64,000 nucleotides of DNA from Haloterrigena gelatinilytica (GTDB taxonomy: Archaea; Halobacteriota; Halobacteria; Halobacteriales; Natrialbaceae), in contig NZ_JABUQZ010000001.1 in the NCBI RefSeq assembly GCF_013342145.1, positions 2,604,001-2,668,000 of the forward strand, read 5' to 3'. Position 1 is the first letter of the stretch; each line of letters starts with the position of its first letter. Below the pieces are notes generated by a model. The model was not told the DNA's origin and did no database searches. It was given only the letters and a program-made list of their open reading frames with translations. Shown here piece by piece: positions 41,862-49,945 of the stretch. Both the position numbers and the translations under genes were made by a program.

Positions 41862-42104
41862 GTGGTCTATACAACCATCTCTCTCTTCCGCAAGGGGCGT
41901 CTTTATCACTGTGTGACAGCACACCGTCAGCCCCAGGAATCCGACGGCTCCACGACCGACGAATGGGAGAAAGTAGCCGCCCGATGTCGCGACTGTGGCG
42001 CGATCTACTCCGCGTGGATTCTCGCCGACGAAACCATCCAGCTCATCGGCCGAAAGGACGGCTGCCGGTGCGGGACCTCGGAATTCGAAGCGCTCTCGAG
42101 GTAA
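41862..42104 (+). CDS. Small zinc-finger-like protein
   Basis: An up to 80-residue protein with two cysteine pairs, CRDCGAIYSAW and CRCGTSEF, resembling a small zinc ribbon. The GTG at 41862 opens the frame; a second GTG at 41913 (VTAHRQPQ) just after a TATA-like CTTTATCAC may be the true start. Composition from ESDGSTTDEWEKVAARC onward is normal for this genome, so the gene is probably real. It follows the Bat-type regulator by 39 bases on the same strand. Confidence 0.55.
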   Translation: MVYTTISLFRKGRLYHCVTAHRQPQESDGSTTDEWEKVAARCRDCGAIYSAWILADETIQLIGRKDGCRCGTSEFEALSR

Positions 42105-42278
42105 TGAACGGTAGTCCGTCGAAGGGCACACAGCCGACCCGATACGGCCGTCGACGATCGGCTGTGCAACGGAACGCGAGTAGCGTCTACCGGTGTTTGC
42201 ACACCACGCCGACGATGGCTCGTCACGGCGAAGCGAAATACGAACGAAGAAGGGTTCCGGACGGCGTAACCGACCGAC

Positions 42279-44618
42279 TTAGCGAACCGAATCGAGCAGC
42301 AGCTTCTGCTCGACGCGCTTGACTTCGTGCTGGACGTCGCGGACGGCGTCGATGTTCGCCGAAATCGACGTGACGCCTTCCTTGGCGAGGAACTGGACCA
42401 TCTCCGGCTTGGAGCCGGCCTGGCCGCAGATGCTGGTGTCGACGTCGTGTTCGCGGCAGGTCTCGATGACGTCGCCGATCAGTCGCAGGACGGCCGGGTG
42501 GAGTTCGTCGAACCGGTCGGCGACGTGCTCGTTATTGCGGTCGACCGCGAGCGTGTACTGGGTGAGATCGTTCGTCCCGAAGGAGGCGAAGTCGATGCCG
42601 GCCTTGGCCATCTCCTCGACCGACAGCGCCGAAGCCGGCGTTTCGATCATCGCACCCCAGCGGCGCTTCTCGGGGTCGATGCCGGCCTCCTTCATGAGCG
42701 ACTTGGCCTGATAGATGTCCTCGGCGTCGTTGACCAGCGGGAACATGATCTCGACGTTGTCGTAGCCCATCTCGAAGAGCCGCCGGAACGCCTCGAGTTC
42801 GTGGGCGAAGACGTCGGGGCGGTCGAGCGACCGCCGGATGCCCCGATAGCCGAGCATCGGGTTGTGCTCCTTCGGTTCGTCCGCGCCGCCCTCGAGTTGA
42901 CGGAACTCGTCGGTCGGCGCGTCCAGCGTGCGCACGCGGACGGGCCGGGGTAGAACTCGTCGGCGACGCCGCGGATGCCCTCGACGAGCTCCGTGATGTA
43001 GGCGTCCTCGCCGTTCTCCGCGATGAACTTCGCGGGCGTCTGATTCAGCGAGAGGATCATGTGCTCCATGCGGAGCAGGCCGACGCCGTCGGCGCCGGTC
43101 GCCGCCGCGCGTTCGGCGGCTTCCGGAATCGAGACGTTGACCTTGACCTCGGTGGCGGTCATCGGCGACTGGCGACTGCGGGCGGACCTCCTCGACCGGT
43201 TCGGTCTCTTCGTCGGGCTCGACTTCCGTCCCTCGAGGACGGCACCCTTGTCGCCGTCGAGCGTGACGAGTTGGCCGTCCTCCAAGACGGTCGTCGCGTT
43301 CGTCGTGCCGACGATGGCCGGAACGCCGAGTTCGCGGGAGACGATGGCGGCGTGGCTGGTCATGCCGCCCTCGTCGGTGATGATCCCCGAGGCTCGTTTC
43401 ATCGCGGGGACCATGTCCGGCATCGTCATCTCCGTGACGATGATGTCGCCCTCGCCGACCTTATCGAGGTCGTCGAGCTTTTGACGATCCGGGCGGCCCC
43501 GCTGACCGTCCCCGGACTCGAGCCCAGGCCGTCGACGATGACCTCTCCGGAGGCGTCCGAATCCGAACTCGAGGACTCGCTGCCGCCGGCGGCCTGCACG
43601 CCGCCGCTGCCGTCGGTCAGCCCCTTCGAGGCGTCGACGCTGCCGGTCGCCTCGGATGCGGTGGCCCCGCCGTCGCTCTCGTCGATGGTGGTGATCGGCC
43701 GGGACTGGAGCATGTAGACCTCGCCCTCGACGATGGCCCACTCGACGTCCTGGGGCTCGCCGTAGTGGTCCTCGACGCGCTCGCCGAGGTCCATCAGGGC
43801 GCCGATTTCGTCGTCGGAGAGGACCCGCTCGTTTCGCTTGTCCTGGGGCACCTCGCTCTCGACGGTCTCGCCGGTCTCCTCGTCCTTTTCGTGCATCACC
43901 TTCTTCTCGGCGACGGTGACGTCGATATTGCGGTCGTCGCGCTCGACGACGTAGTTGTCCGGGGAGACCGCACCCGAGACGACGCTTCGCCCAGTCCCCA
44001 GGCGGCCTCGATGATCATCGTCGGGTCGCCCGTCGACGGGTGGCTCGTGAACATCACGCCCGATTTTTCGGCGTCGACCATCTGCTGGACGACGACCGCG
44101 ATGTTCACCGCCGAGTGGTCGAAGCCCTGCTCCTGGCGGTAGTAGATCGCCCGCTGGGTGAACAGCGAGGCCCAGCACTCGCGGACGCGATCGAGCAGCG
44201 CCTCCTCGGTGACGTTGAGGAACGTCTCCTGTTGGCCCGCGAAGGAGGCGTCGGGCAGGTCCTCAGCCGTCGCCGACGACCGCACCGCGACGAACGCCTC
44301 GCCGTCGCCGACCTCCCGATAGGATTCGAGGATCTCCTCGCGCAGCTCGTCGGGGAACGGCGTCTCGAGGATGAGTTCTTGGGCGCGGTCGGCGGCGTCG
44401 GCCAGCGCCGACGAGTCGTCGACGTCGACGTCGACCGCTTCGAACAGTTCCTCGTCGATTTCGGCTTCTTCGATGAACGATCGGTAGGTCCCGGCGGTTA
44501 CGACGAATCCCGGGGGCACGGGCAGCCCGGCACCCGTGAGTTCGCCCAGGGAGGCTCCTTTGCCGCCGACCTTCTCGAGGTCGCCGGCACTGATCTCGTC
44601 CAGCCAGAGTACAGCCAT
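42279..44618 (-). pseudogene. ppsA: Phosphoenolpyruvate synthase with multiple frameshifts
   Basis: Reconstructed, this is a ~780-residue pyruvate, water dikinase (pyruvate + ATP to PEP + AMP + Pi) feeding gluconeogenesis. The ATP-grasp domain starts MAVLWLDEISAGDLEKVGGK and includes VAVRSSATAEDLPDASFAGQ. The phosphohistidine domain has GGMTSHAAIVSREL. The C-terminal PEP-binding barrel has SFGTNDLTQYTLAVDRN. The reading frame breaks near 43983 (GAAGCGTC lacks a G), 43479-43482 (AAAA for AAAAA), 43226 (CGGAA for CGGGAA) and 42947-42950 (CCCC for CCCCC). A 7-bp duplication at 43165-43178 restores the frame after the third. No other damage is seen, so it is recent loss or a sequence-quality artefact. 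Confidence 0.9.
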
Positions 44619-44640
44619 TGCTATCTGTCTCGACACCCGA

Positions 44641-44650
44641 GCGAATAAAG
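44641..44650 (-). promoter_or_regulatory. ppsA: TATA box of ppsA
   Basis: On the minus strand CTTTATTCGC is centred about 27 nt upstream of the ATG at 44618, as expected for a leaderless promoter. Confidence 0.6.
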
Positions 44651-44654
44651 AAGG

Positions 44655-44680
44655 TTGCGAACAATTGCGAACATTCGCAA
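44655..44680. promoter_or_regulatory. TTGCGAA operator upstream of ppsA
   Basis: Three copies of a 7-bp half-site: TTGCGAA at 44655-44661 and 44665-44671, and its complement TTCGCAA at 44674-44680. The last two form a 16-bp palindrome with a 2-bp centre. The block lies immediately upstream of the ppsA TATA box, where archaeal activators bind, and also faces the trmI side. It does not match the TrmB-type TACT-N7-GAGTA site known to control ppsA in Halobacterium. Confidence 0.7.
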
Positions 44681-44801
44681 CTCGAAACTGAATGAATTTC
44701 TGTAGTAGGAACCGGTTTACAACGGGATATCGGTCGACGTGTGAATCGTCGAACACCGAGATCCGCCGCCGAGCGGGCGGGTCGAGCCGAACGAAGCGAA
44801 C

Positions 44802-45614
44802 TCAGACGTTGCGGGCGATCGTCAGATACCCCGTGTGGCCCACCGGCGCGGTCGACGGCCGCGAGCCGCGGTCGTCGAACTGCATCTCCCGCTGGATCGT
44901 CTCGCGCGTGCGGACGTTCGCGAGGTCGACCTCGCGGGCCGCCGCGACGACCTCCCGGGTCGACTCGATGAAGGGGCTGTAGACGGCGACGAAGCCGCCG
45001 TCGACCAGCAGGTCGGGCGCGTGCTCGACGACGGCCGCCGCGTCGCCCGTATCGAGGGTCAACACGTCGAACGACGAGGGCTCGAGCGCGTCGATCTCCT
45101 CGGTCAGATCGCCCGTCCGGACGTCGACGCTGTCGTCGACGCCGCCGAGTTTCATGTTCTCGCGGGCGACGTCCGCGAACTCCGGATCGCGTTCGTAGGT
45201 CACCACCTCGGCGCCCGCGCGGGCCATCGAGGCCGCGAGCACGCCCGTCCCGGTGCCGGTATCGAGCACGCGGTCGCCCCGCGAGACGCCGGTCTCGCCG
45301 ATCACCAGCCCGACGTCGCGGGGGACCATCGGCGCCCCCGTCCGCTCGAACTGGTGGAAGAGATCCGGGCCGCGCAGCCGGCGCACCCGAAACGCCTCGC
45401 CCAGATGCGTCTCGACGGTGTCGCCCGGTTGGACGTCTTCGGGGACTTCGAGCACGCCCAGATCGGTCCCCTGCTCGCCGCCGGGTTGGATCAGGTACTC
45501 GCGGTCGCCCTTGACCAGCAGGACGGGGACGCGGTCGTCCGCGTCCGCAGTCCCGTCGGCGCTCGCGTCTCCGTCTCCGTCCGCGTCGGTCTCGGAATCG
45601 CTATCGTCGGTCAC
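44802..45614 (-). CDS. trmI: tRNA (adenine-N1)-methyltransferase TrmI
   Basis: A 270-residue SAM-dependent enzyme modifying A57/A58 in the T-loop of tRNA. An acidic haloarchaeal N-terminal tail (1-28) precedes an OB-like part (VLLVKGDREYLIQPG) and the Rossmann methyltransferase. Motif I is RVLDTGTGTGVLAASMA and the acidic VTYERDPEFADVARENM strand follows. Motif IV reads FDVLTLDTGDAAA, where most TrmI have a D-x-P-type motif; the C-terminus contains TGYLTIARN. It lies 8 bases downstream of the NAC gene on the same strand, likely an operon. Confidence 0.9.
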   Translation of the reverse strand: MTDDSDSETDADGDGDASADGTADADDRVPVLLVKGDREYLIQPGGEQGTDLGVLEVPEDVQPGDTVETHLGEAFRVRRLRGPDLFHQFERTGAPMVPRDVGLVIGETGVSRGDRVLDTGTGTGVLAASMARAGAEVVTYERDPEFADVARENMKLGGVDDSVDVRTGDLTEEIDALEPSSFDVLTLDTGDAAAVVEHAPDLLVDGGFVAVYSPFIESTREVVAAAREVDLANVRTRETIQREMQFDDRGSRPSTAPVGHTGYLTIARNV

Positions 45615-45621
45615 GCGAACG

Positions 45622-46011
45622 TCACTCGAGACGTTCGACCGCCGCGGCGAGGTCGCCGTCGACCGCCTCGAGGGCCTCGCGGGCCTCGTCCTCGCTCACG
45701 CCGGCGCGGGTGGCGACGAGTTCGACGTCCTCGTCGGGAATCGCGGCTCCGGCGTCCTCGTCGGCGCCGGCGCTCCCGGCGGCGGCACCGGACTCGACCT
45801 GTTCGGGCGAGCCGATGATCTGGTAGGTCTCCTCACCGCGGGCGTCCATCTTGGTGACCTCGGCGTCGTTGAAGACGAGGTCGTACTCGTCGGTGCGGAT
45901 GATGACCTCCTCGGCGTCGATATCCTCGACGTCGATCCCCATCTGTTGCATCATCTGTTCCATCTTGCGCGGGTTCAGTCCGCCGCCGCCTCCTCCGAAC
46001 ATACCCGACAC
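45622..46011 (-). CDS. Archaeal nascent polypeptide-associated complex protein (NAC)
   Basis: A 129-residue ribosome-associated chaperone subunit. The N-terminal glycine/arginine-rich [21 protein letters not shown] is the ribosome-binding segment, followed by the NAC barrel (residues about 28-70: [23 protein letters not shown]-type text, quoted as [16 protein letters not shown]). A C-terminal UBA domain runs from about residue 88 ([21 protein letters not shown]). Start ATG 46011. First gene of a probable NAC-trmI operon. Confidence 0.95.
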   Translation of the reverse strand: MSGMFGGGGGGLNPRKMEQMMQQMGIDVEDIDAEEVIIRTDEYDLVFNDAEVTKMDARGEETYQIIGSPEQVESGAAAGSAGADEDAGAAIPDEDVELVATRAGVSEDEAREALEAVDGDLAAAVERLE

Positions 46012-46058
46012 GTCGCTACCCGCGCCCTTTTACTCTGCGGTTCAAACTTTTGCTCTGC

Positions 46059-46248
46059 GGGTGCGCCTGCGGCGCACCCTCGGCAAAACTTTGATGAAAA
46101 GCACTCCTCCCTCCCCTCCAGCCGCGTGAACGCGGCTTCCGGGTCGGTCGTCGGCCCGCTCGCTCGGCCTTCGGCCTCGCTCGCGGTCGTTGCGTGTGGT
46201 CGCCTGCCCTTCCCCGGGTCGCGCGCCCTCGCTATCGCTCGGGCGCGC
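46059..46248. repeat. Cluster of strong hairpins between NAC and PUA genes
   Basis: Three perfect inverted repeats sit in 190 bases. GGGTGCGCC/GGCGCACCC (46059-46067 and 46071-46079) has a 3-nt loop. AGCCGCGT/ACGCGGCT (46120-46127 and 46130-46137) has a 2-nt gap. GCGCGCCC/GGGCGCGC (46221-46228 and 46241-46248) has a 12-nt loop. They alternate with pyrimidine-rich text (CTCCTCCCTCCCCTCC). Similar hairpin-plus-AAAACTTTGAT-like blocks recur in haloarchaeal genomes as far as I recall. Possible roles are transcription end or a REP-like dispersed element. Confidence 0.55.
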
Positions 46249-46294
46249 TCCCGGCCAGTCAACCGTTGTCAGTTAATCGTGACTCGAGAAACAT

Positions 46295-46789
46295 TCAGTT
46301 CTTCGCAGGCGCGCCCTCGCGCACGTTCACCGCCATCCCGGTCTCGAAGTCCGCGATGGCGTCGGCCGCCAGTTCCGCCGTTCCGACCGCGATCAACTCG
46401 CCGCGCTCGTGGACCACGAGCACCTCGTCGCCCGGCCGAATTTCCGGGCCGGTCTCGAGGACGAACTTCGTGAAGACGTTCTTCTCGTCGCGGACGAACG
46501 GTTCGCTCTCGTCGTCGACGACGACGCGGTAGGCCGGATGCTCGAGGGCCGCGTGGAGCCGACGGCCGCCCTCGAGGCCGAGGGTGAACCGGCCGTCGGT
46601 CCCGAAGGAGACGATCCGCCCGTCGTCGGCGTGGATCTGCTGGGGTCGGCCCGAAGAGGTGCGTTTGATCGTGAGTGACTCCGCGGGCGGAAAGAGAGCC
46701 TCGCCGGCGTCCGCGCCGAACTGGTAGTCCGCGATGGTCCGCAGTTCCGCCAGTCCCGCCTGTCCGTTTCCGTCGGCTGAATCGCTCAT
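46295..46789 (-). CDS. PUA-domain RNA-binding protein
   Basis: A 164-residue protein. The N-terminal part (ADYQFGADAGEALFP) resembles the pre-PUA segment of archaeal tRNA-guanine transglycosylase-related proteins. The C-terminal PUA domain covers residues about 85-160 (AYRVVVDDESEPFVRDEKNVFTKFV, quoted as SEPFVRDEKNVFTKFV, then EVLVVHERGELIAVGTAEL). PUA domains bind RNA, usually tRNA or rRNA. A role in tRNA modification is inferred from family context. Start ATG 46789 (MSDSADG) was chosen because residues before it (MKARA) are atypical. Confidence 0.88.
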   Translation of the reverse strand: MSDSADGNGQAGLAELRTIADYQFGADAGEALFPPAESLTIKRTSSGRPQQIHADDGRIVSFGTDGRFTLGLEGGRRLHAALEHPAYRVVVDDESEPFVRDEKNVFTKFVLETGPEIRPGDEVLVVHERGELIAVGTAELAADAIADFETGMAVNVREGAPAKN

Positions 46790-46961
46790 TGCGCGGGCTT
46801 TCACGCGCGCGGTCGAAAGCCCTTCGACCTCGTCCGGACTCGAGCGATCGGTCCCGACTCCCGTACCCGAATCGCCGACTCGCGAGAGCGAGACTGTCGG
46901 ATTTCACGACTATCTAAAATGACGAACGTTATAATACTCGATTCAGTAATTCCGGTATCGT

Positions 46962-47141
46962 ATGGACGCCACGCAAATCGCTCTCGGGGTCACCTTGCTC
47001 CTCTTTGGCACCCTGACGCTGGCCGGGCCGGCGACGCTCGTCTCCGGGCCGTTCGTATACGTTCTGACGGGAGCGATGCTGCTCGTTACCGGGTACGCAC
47101 TGTTAGTCGGGCTCTGGAAGGGGCGCTCGGATCGGCTCTGA
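46962..47141 (+). CDS. Small two-helix membrane protein
   Basis: A 59-residue protein, MDATQIALGVTLLLFGTLTL at its start, with two hydrophobic helices (residues 5-22 and 30-51) joined by AGPATLVSGP and ending LWKGRSDRL. The frame lies in a gap between PUA (minus) and NYN (minus) genes and has the codon bias of a real gene. Similar tiny haloarchaeal membrane proteins exist; function unknown. A TATA-like TTATAATAC lies near 46929, about 30 nt upstream of the ATG. Confidence 0.65.
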   Translation: MDATQIALGVTLLLFGTLTLAGPATLVSGPFVYVLTGAMLLVTGYALLVGLWKGRSDRL

Positions 47142-47159
47142 CGCGAGCGGGGCCTGTTC

Positions 47160-47657
47160 TCAGAGGAGGAACGTCTCGTGGCGTTCGCCGAGATCGACGA
47201 AGGAGTCGGCCGCCGCGATGAGTTCCTCGGCCGTCGAGGATTCGAACGCCATCACCTCGACGCGAACCCCCTCGTGGCGCAGGTGCGAACAGAGCCGCGA
47301 GAAGTCGCCGTCGCCCGTACAGAGGACGAGCGTATCGATGTGGTTAGCGAGCGTCACCGCGTCGAGGCTCATCCCGACGTCCCAGTCGGCCTTCTTGGTC
47401 CCGTCCGAAAACGTCTTGATGTCCTTGATCTTCGGCTCGAAGCCGATGTCGATCAGCGCCTCGAAGAAGCTCTCTTCCTCGGGGGAATCCGCGCGGATGA
47501 CGTACGCGATCGCGCGGGTCAGCTGGCGGTCCTGAACGGCCTTCTCGAGCAGCGCGGAGTAGTCGATGTTGCGGCTGTGCAGGCTCTGGGCCGTGTGATA
47601 GAGGTTCTGGGCGTCGACGAGGACGGCGACGCGCTGGCCCGGGTGAATTTCCGTCAT
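47160..47657 (-). CDS. NYN-domain (LabA/PIN-like) nuclease
   Basis: A 165-residue PIN-like NYN protein. The N-terminal RVAVLVDAQNLYHTAQSL contains the acidic VDxxN motif and the later TLVLCTGDGDFSRLCSHLRH contains the second acidic pair (GDGDF); MSLDAVTLANHIDTLVL supplies another Asp. NYN domains cleave or process RNA; LabA/DUF88 members are single-domain, as here. The specific RNA is unknown. Confidence 0.92.
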   Translation of the reverse strand: MTEIHPGQRVAVLVDAQNLYHTAQSLHSRNIDYSALLEKAVQDRQLTRAIAYVIRADSPEEESFFEALIDIGFEPKIKDIKTFSDGTKKADWDVGMSLDAVTLANHIDTLVLCTGDGDFSRLCSHLRHEGVRVEVMAFESSTAEELIAAADSFVDLGERHETFLL

Positions 47658-47773
47658 ACGTCATACTGCGCGGGGCTCCCGTAAAAATCGCGGCGTTCCG
47701 CGGATCGCGATCGCCGGTTTCCGTGCCGAGCCTCGCGACGGCCTCCCGCACTGAGGTGTCACGTTATCGCGAG

Positions 47774-48667
47774 TTACGCCAGTTGGCGCTCGAGGCGTTG
47801 TAACCGCTCGATTCGCCGTTCGACCGGCGGGTGAGTCGAGAGGAACCGGCCGACGAAACCCGACTGCACCGGGACGACGAAAAAGGCGTTCAGTTCGGCG
47901 ACACTCCGCAGGTCCTCGTCGGGAACGCGCTCGAGTTCGTCCGAAAGCGATCGCAGCGCGGCGGCCAACGCCGACGGGTCGCCGGTGATCGCGACCGCGC
48001 CGCTGTCGGCGACGATCTCGCGGTGGCGAGCGAAGAGGCGAACGAAGACGGAGCCGACGAGCCAGGCGACGATCGAAACGGGGGCGAGTACGACGACACC
48101 GCTCGGAACGTCGTGGCCACCGTCGCGACCGTCGAAGGCCAGACCGCTCGCCACGAGAATCACGAGCGCGATCGTCGGGAGAAACGAGGCGAGGGTCATC
48201 GCGATCGCGTCCCGATTCTTGACGTGAGCCAGTTCGTGCGCGAGGACGGCCTCGCGCTGTTCGCCCTCGAGAGTGTCGAGCAGCCCGCTGGTTACCGTGA
48301 TCGTAGCGCTGCGCTGGCTGTGGCCGGTGACGAAGGCGTTGGGGACCTCGGCGTCGACGACGGCGATCGTCGGGGTCGGGAGGTCTGCCTGCCGGGCGAG
48401 TCGCTCGACCGTCGCGTGGAGGTCGGGATACTCGTCAGGATCGACCGCGGTCGCACCCAGACCCCGAGGGAGAAACCACGCGGCGTACCAGTAGTGGACG
48501 CCGGCGAAGCCGAGCGCGAGAAGTCCGTAGACGACGGTGCCACCACCGCTAGTGTAGCCGACGATTACGGTGGCGATGCCGGACGCGATAATCAGGTACA
48601 CCGTCAGCAGCAGGACCATTGTCGCGAGCATTCGGACTCGCAGGCCCCAGTCCGCCGGCCACTCCAT
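47774..48667 (-). CDS. htpX: HtpX-like M48 membrane protease, copy 1
   Basis: A 297-residue zinc metalloprotease in the membrane. Two N-terminal helices span residues about 12-75. The zinc motif is AVLAHELAHVKNRD (HEXXH). Two more helices follow (FLPTIALVILVASGLAF; VVLAPVSIVAWLVGSVFV). The third zinc ligand is in HREIVADSGAVAI (E in the ExxxD region). It probably degrades misfolded membrane proteins. It is followed 128 bases upstream on the same strand by a second HtpX, so the two form a tandem pair that is only moderately similar. Confidence 0.94.
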   Translation of the reverse strand: MEWPADWGLRVRMLATMVLLLTVYLIIASGIATVIVGYTSGGGTVVYGLLALGFAGVHYWYAAWFLPRGLGATAVDPDEYPDLHATVERLARQADLPTPTIAVVDAEVPNAFVTGHSQRSATITVTSGLLDTLEGEQREAVLAHELAHVKNRDAIAMTLASFLPTIALVILVASGLAFDGRDGGHDVPSGVVVLAPVSIVAWLVGSVFVRLFARHREIVADSGAVAITGDPSALAAALRSLSDELERVPDEDLRSVAELNAFFVVPVQSGFVGRFLSTHPPVERRIERLQRLERQLA

Positions 48668-48795
48668 ACCGGACGTCTCAGGTGACACCTGAAATAGGTG
48701 TCGACCGGTTGACTGAACGAGAACGGATCGCCGGCGCAGCGGCTCTCGGTGTGAGAACGAGATAGTCGGTGCAGAACGGTCGAGGAGGGGGCCGC

Positions 48796-49620
48796 TTAGC
48801 TTCGGAGCTTCTCGATGCGCTTCTCCGTCGGCGGGTGGCTCGCGAACAGCTTCTCCATGAGGCCGCGGTCGGTGTTCATGATACACAGTGCGCTCATGCT
48901 GTCGTCGAGTTGCGACTCGCGTCCCTGCGCGCCGCTGGAAATCTTCTCGAGGGCGCGCGCCAGCGGTTCGCCGGTACCGATGTACTGGCGGGCGTCCTCG
49001 TCGGCGACGTACTCGCGGTACCGCGAGATGGCCAGCACGAAGATCATCACGAGCATGTTCGCCAGCGAGGAGGCGACCATCGCGAGGATCCAGGTGCCGA
49101 TGTTGCGCTCGCCGCCCATCAGGACCGCGAAGTAGGCGACGTAGCCGACCATCATCCCGATGGACTGGCCGACGACCATCGTGATCACGTCGCGGTTCTT
49201 GATGTGGGCGATCTCGTGGGCGATGACGCCCTCGAGTTCGTCGCGCTCGAGGATCTGCATGAGTTCCGTCGAGACGCAGACGACGCCGGCGCCCTTGCGG
49301 CCGACGGCGAAGGCGTTGGGGACGCCCATGTTCATCACCATCAGCTTGGGTTTGTCGACGCCCATGTCGCGGGAGAGCGATTCGGTCATCTGGTGAACCT
49401 CGCGGTACTGGCCGTCCTCGGGCATCTCCTCGGCGCCTCTGAGCGCCATCCACTTCCCGAGTTTGTACTGGATCGCGGGGAGGATGACGATCCCGGCGGG
49501 CAGTATCAGGATCGGGCTGACGCCGAATAGCAGGGCCAAAAACGTCGCTGCGCCGACGTAGAAGGCGAAGAGGATGGTTCCGACGACGACCATCCGGAGT
49601 TTCAGTCCGAAGTCTGTCAT
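48796..49620 (-). CDS. htpX: HtpX-like M48 membrane protease, copy 2
   Basis: A 274-residue protein with N-terminal helices (residues 8-55: VVVGTILFAFYVGAATFLALLF and ILILPAGIVILP), zinc motif GVIAHEIAHIKNRD, later helices, and the third ligand in YREYVADEDARQY. The segment VPNAFAVGRK is typical of HtpX. Similar to the adjacent copy in order of motifs (ELAHVKNRD versus EIAHIKNRD) but the loops and membrane segments differ, pointing to an old duplication. Confidence 0.95.
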   Translation of the reverse strand: MTDFGLKLRMVVVGTILFAFYVGAATFLALLFGVSPILILPAGIVILPAIQYKLGKWMALRGAEEMPEDGQYREVHQMTESLSRDMGVDKPKLMVMNMGVPNAFAVGRKGAGVVCVSTELMQILERDELEGVIAHEIAHIKNRDVITMVVGQSIGMMVGYVAYFAVLMGGERNIGTWILAMVASSLANMLVMIFVLAISRYREYVADEDARQYIGTGEPLARALEKISSGAQGRESQLDDSMSALCIMNTDRGLMEKLFASHPPTEKRIEKLRS

Positions 49621-49945
49621 AGGCGATTCTATGTAACGCTCGGGGATAAATTACGCGGAACATCATATCAGCCGCTGGTACGTCGCGGGGACACCGCTGG
49701 ACGAAGACGCAACGGATAAGGGGGTTCGGATCAGTGGACCACGTATGCGCCACGTCGCTCATCCATCCGGCGGCCCCGTCTCGAGCGGCGTCTCTCCTCG
49801 TTTTTCGAAACGTAAACGTGTGTGAAAGTGCTCGAAGCGGGTGTAGCAGCCCCGTTTCGGGCGCGGTCTCGGTCCGCACGCCAGCGACGACGATCGATCA
49901 CGGACGATCGAAACGCCACTACCGACACGACCACGATACACGACA
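49621..49945. other. Divergent intergenic region between htpX and dapA
   Basis: A 325-base region separating the divergently transcribed htpX copy 2 and dapA. No gene or repeat recognised. No TATA box can be assigned with confidence for the long lysine operon that begins at 49946. Confidence 0.4.

Noticed and set aside
49739-49945. Possible short gene upstream of dapA
   Set aside because: Frames are short with mixed composition and overlap the expected promoter region of the lysine operon.
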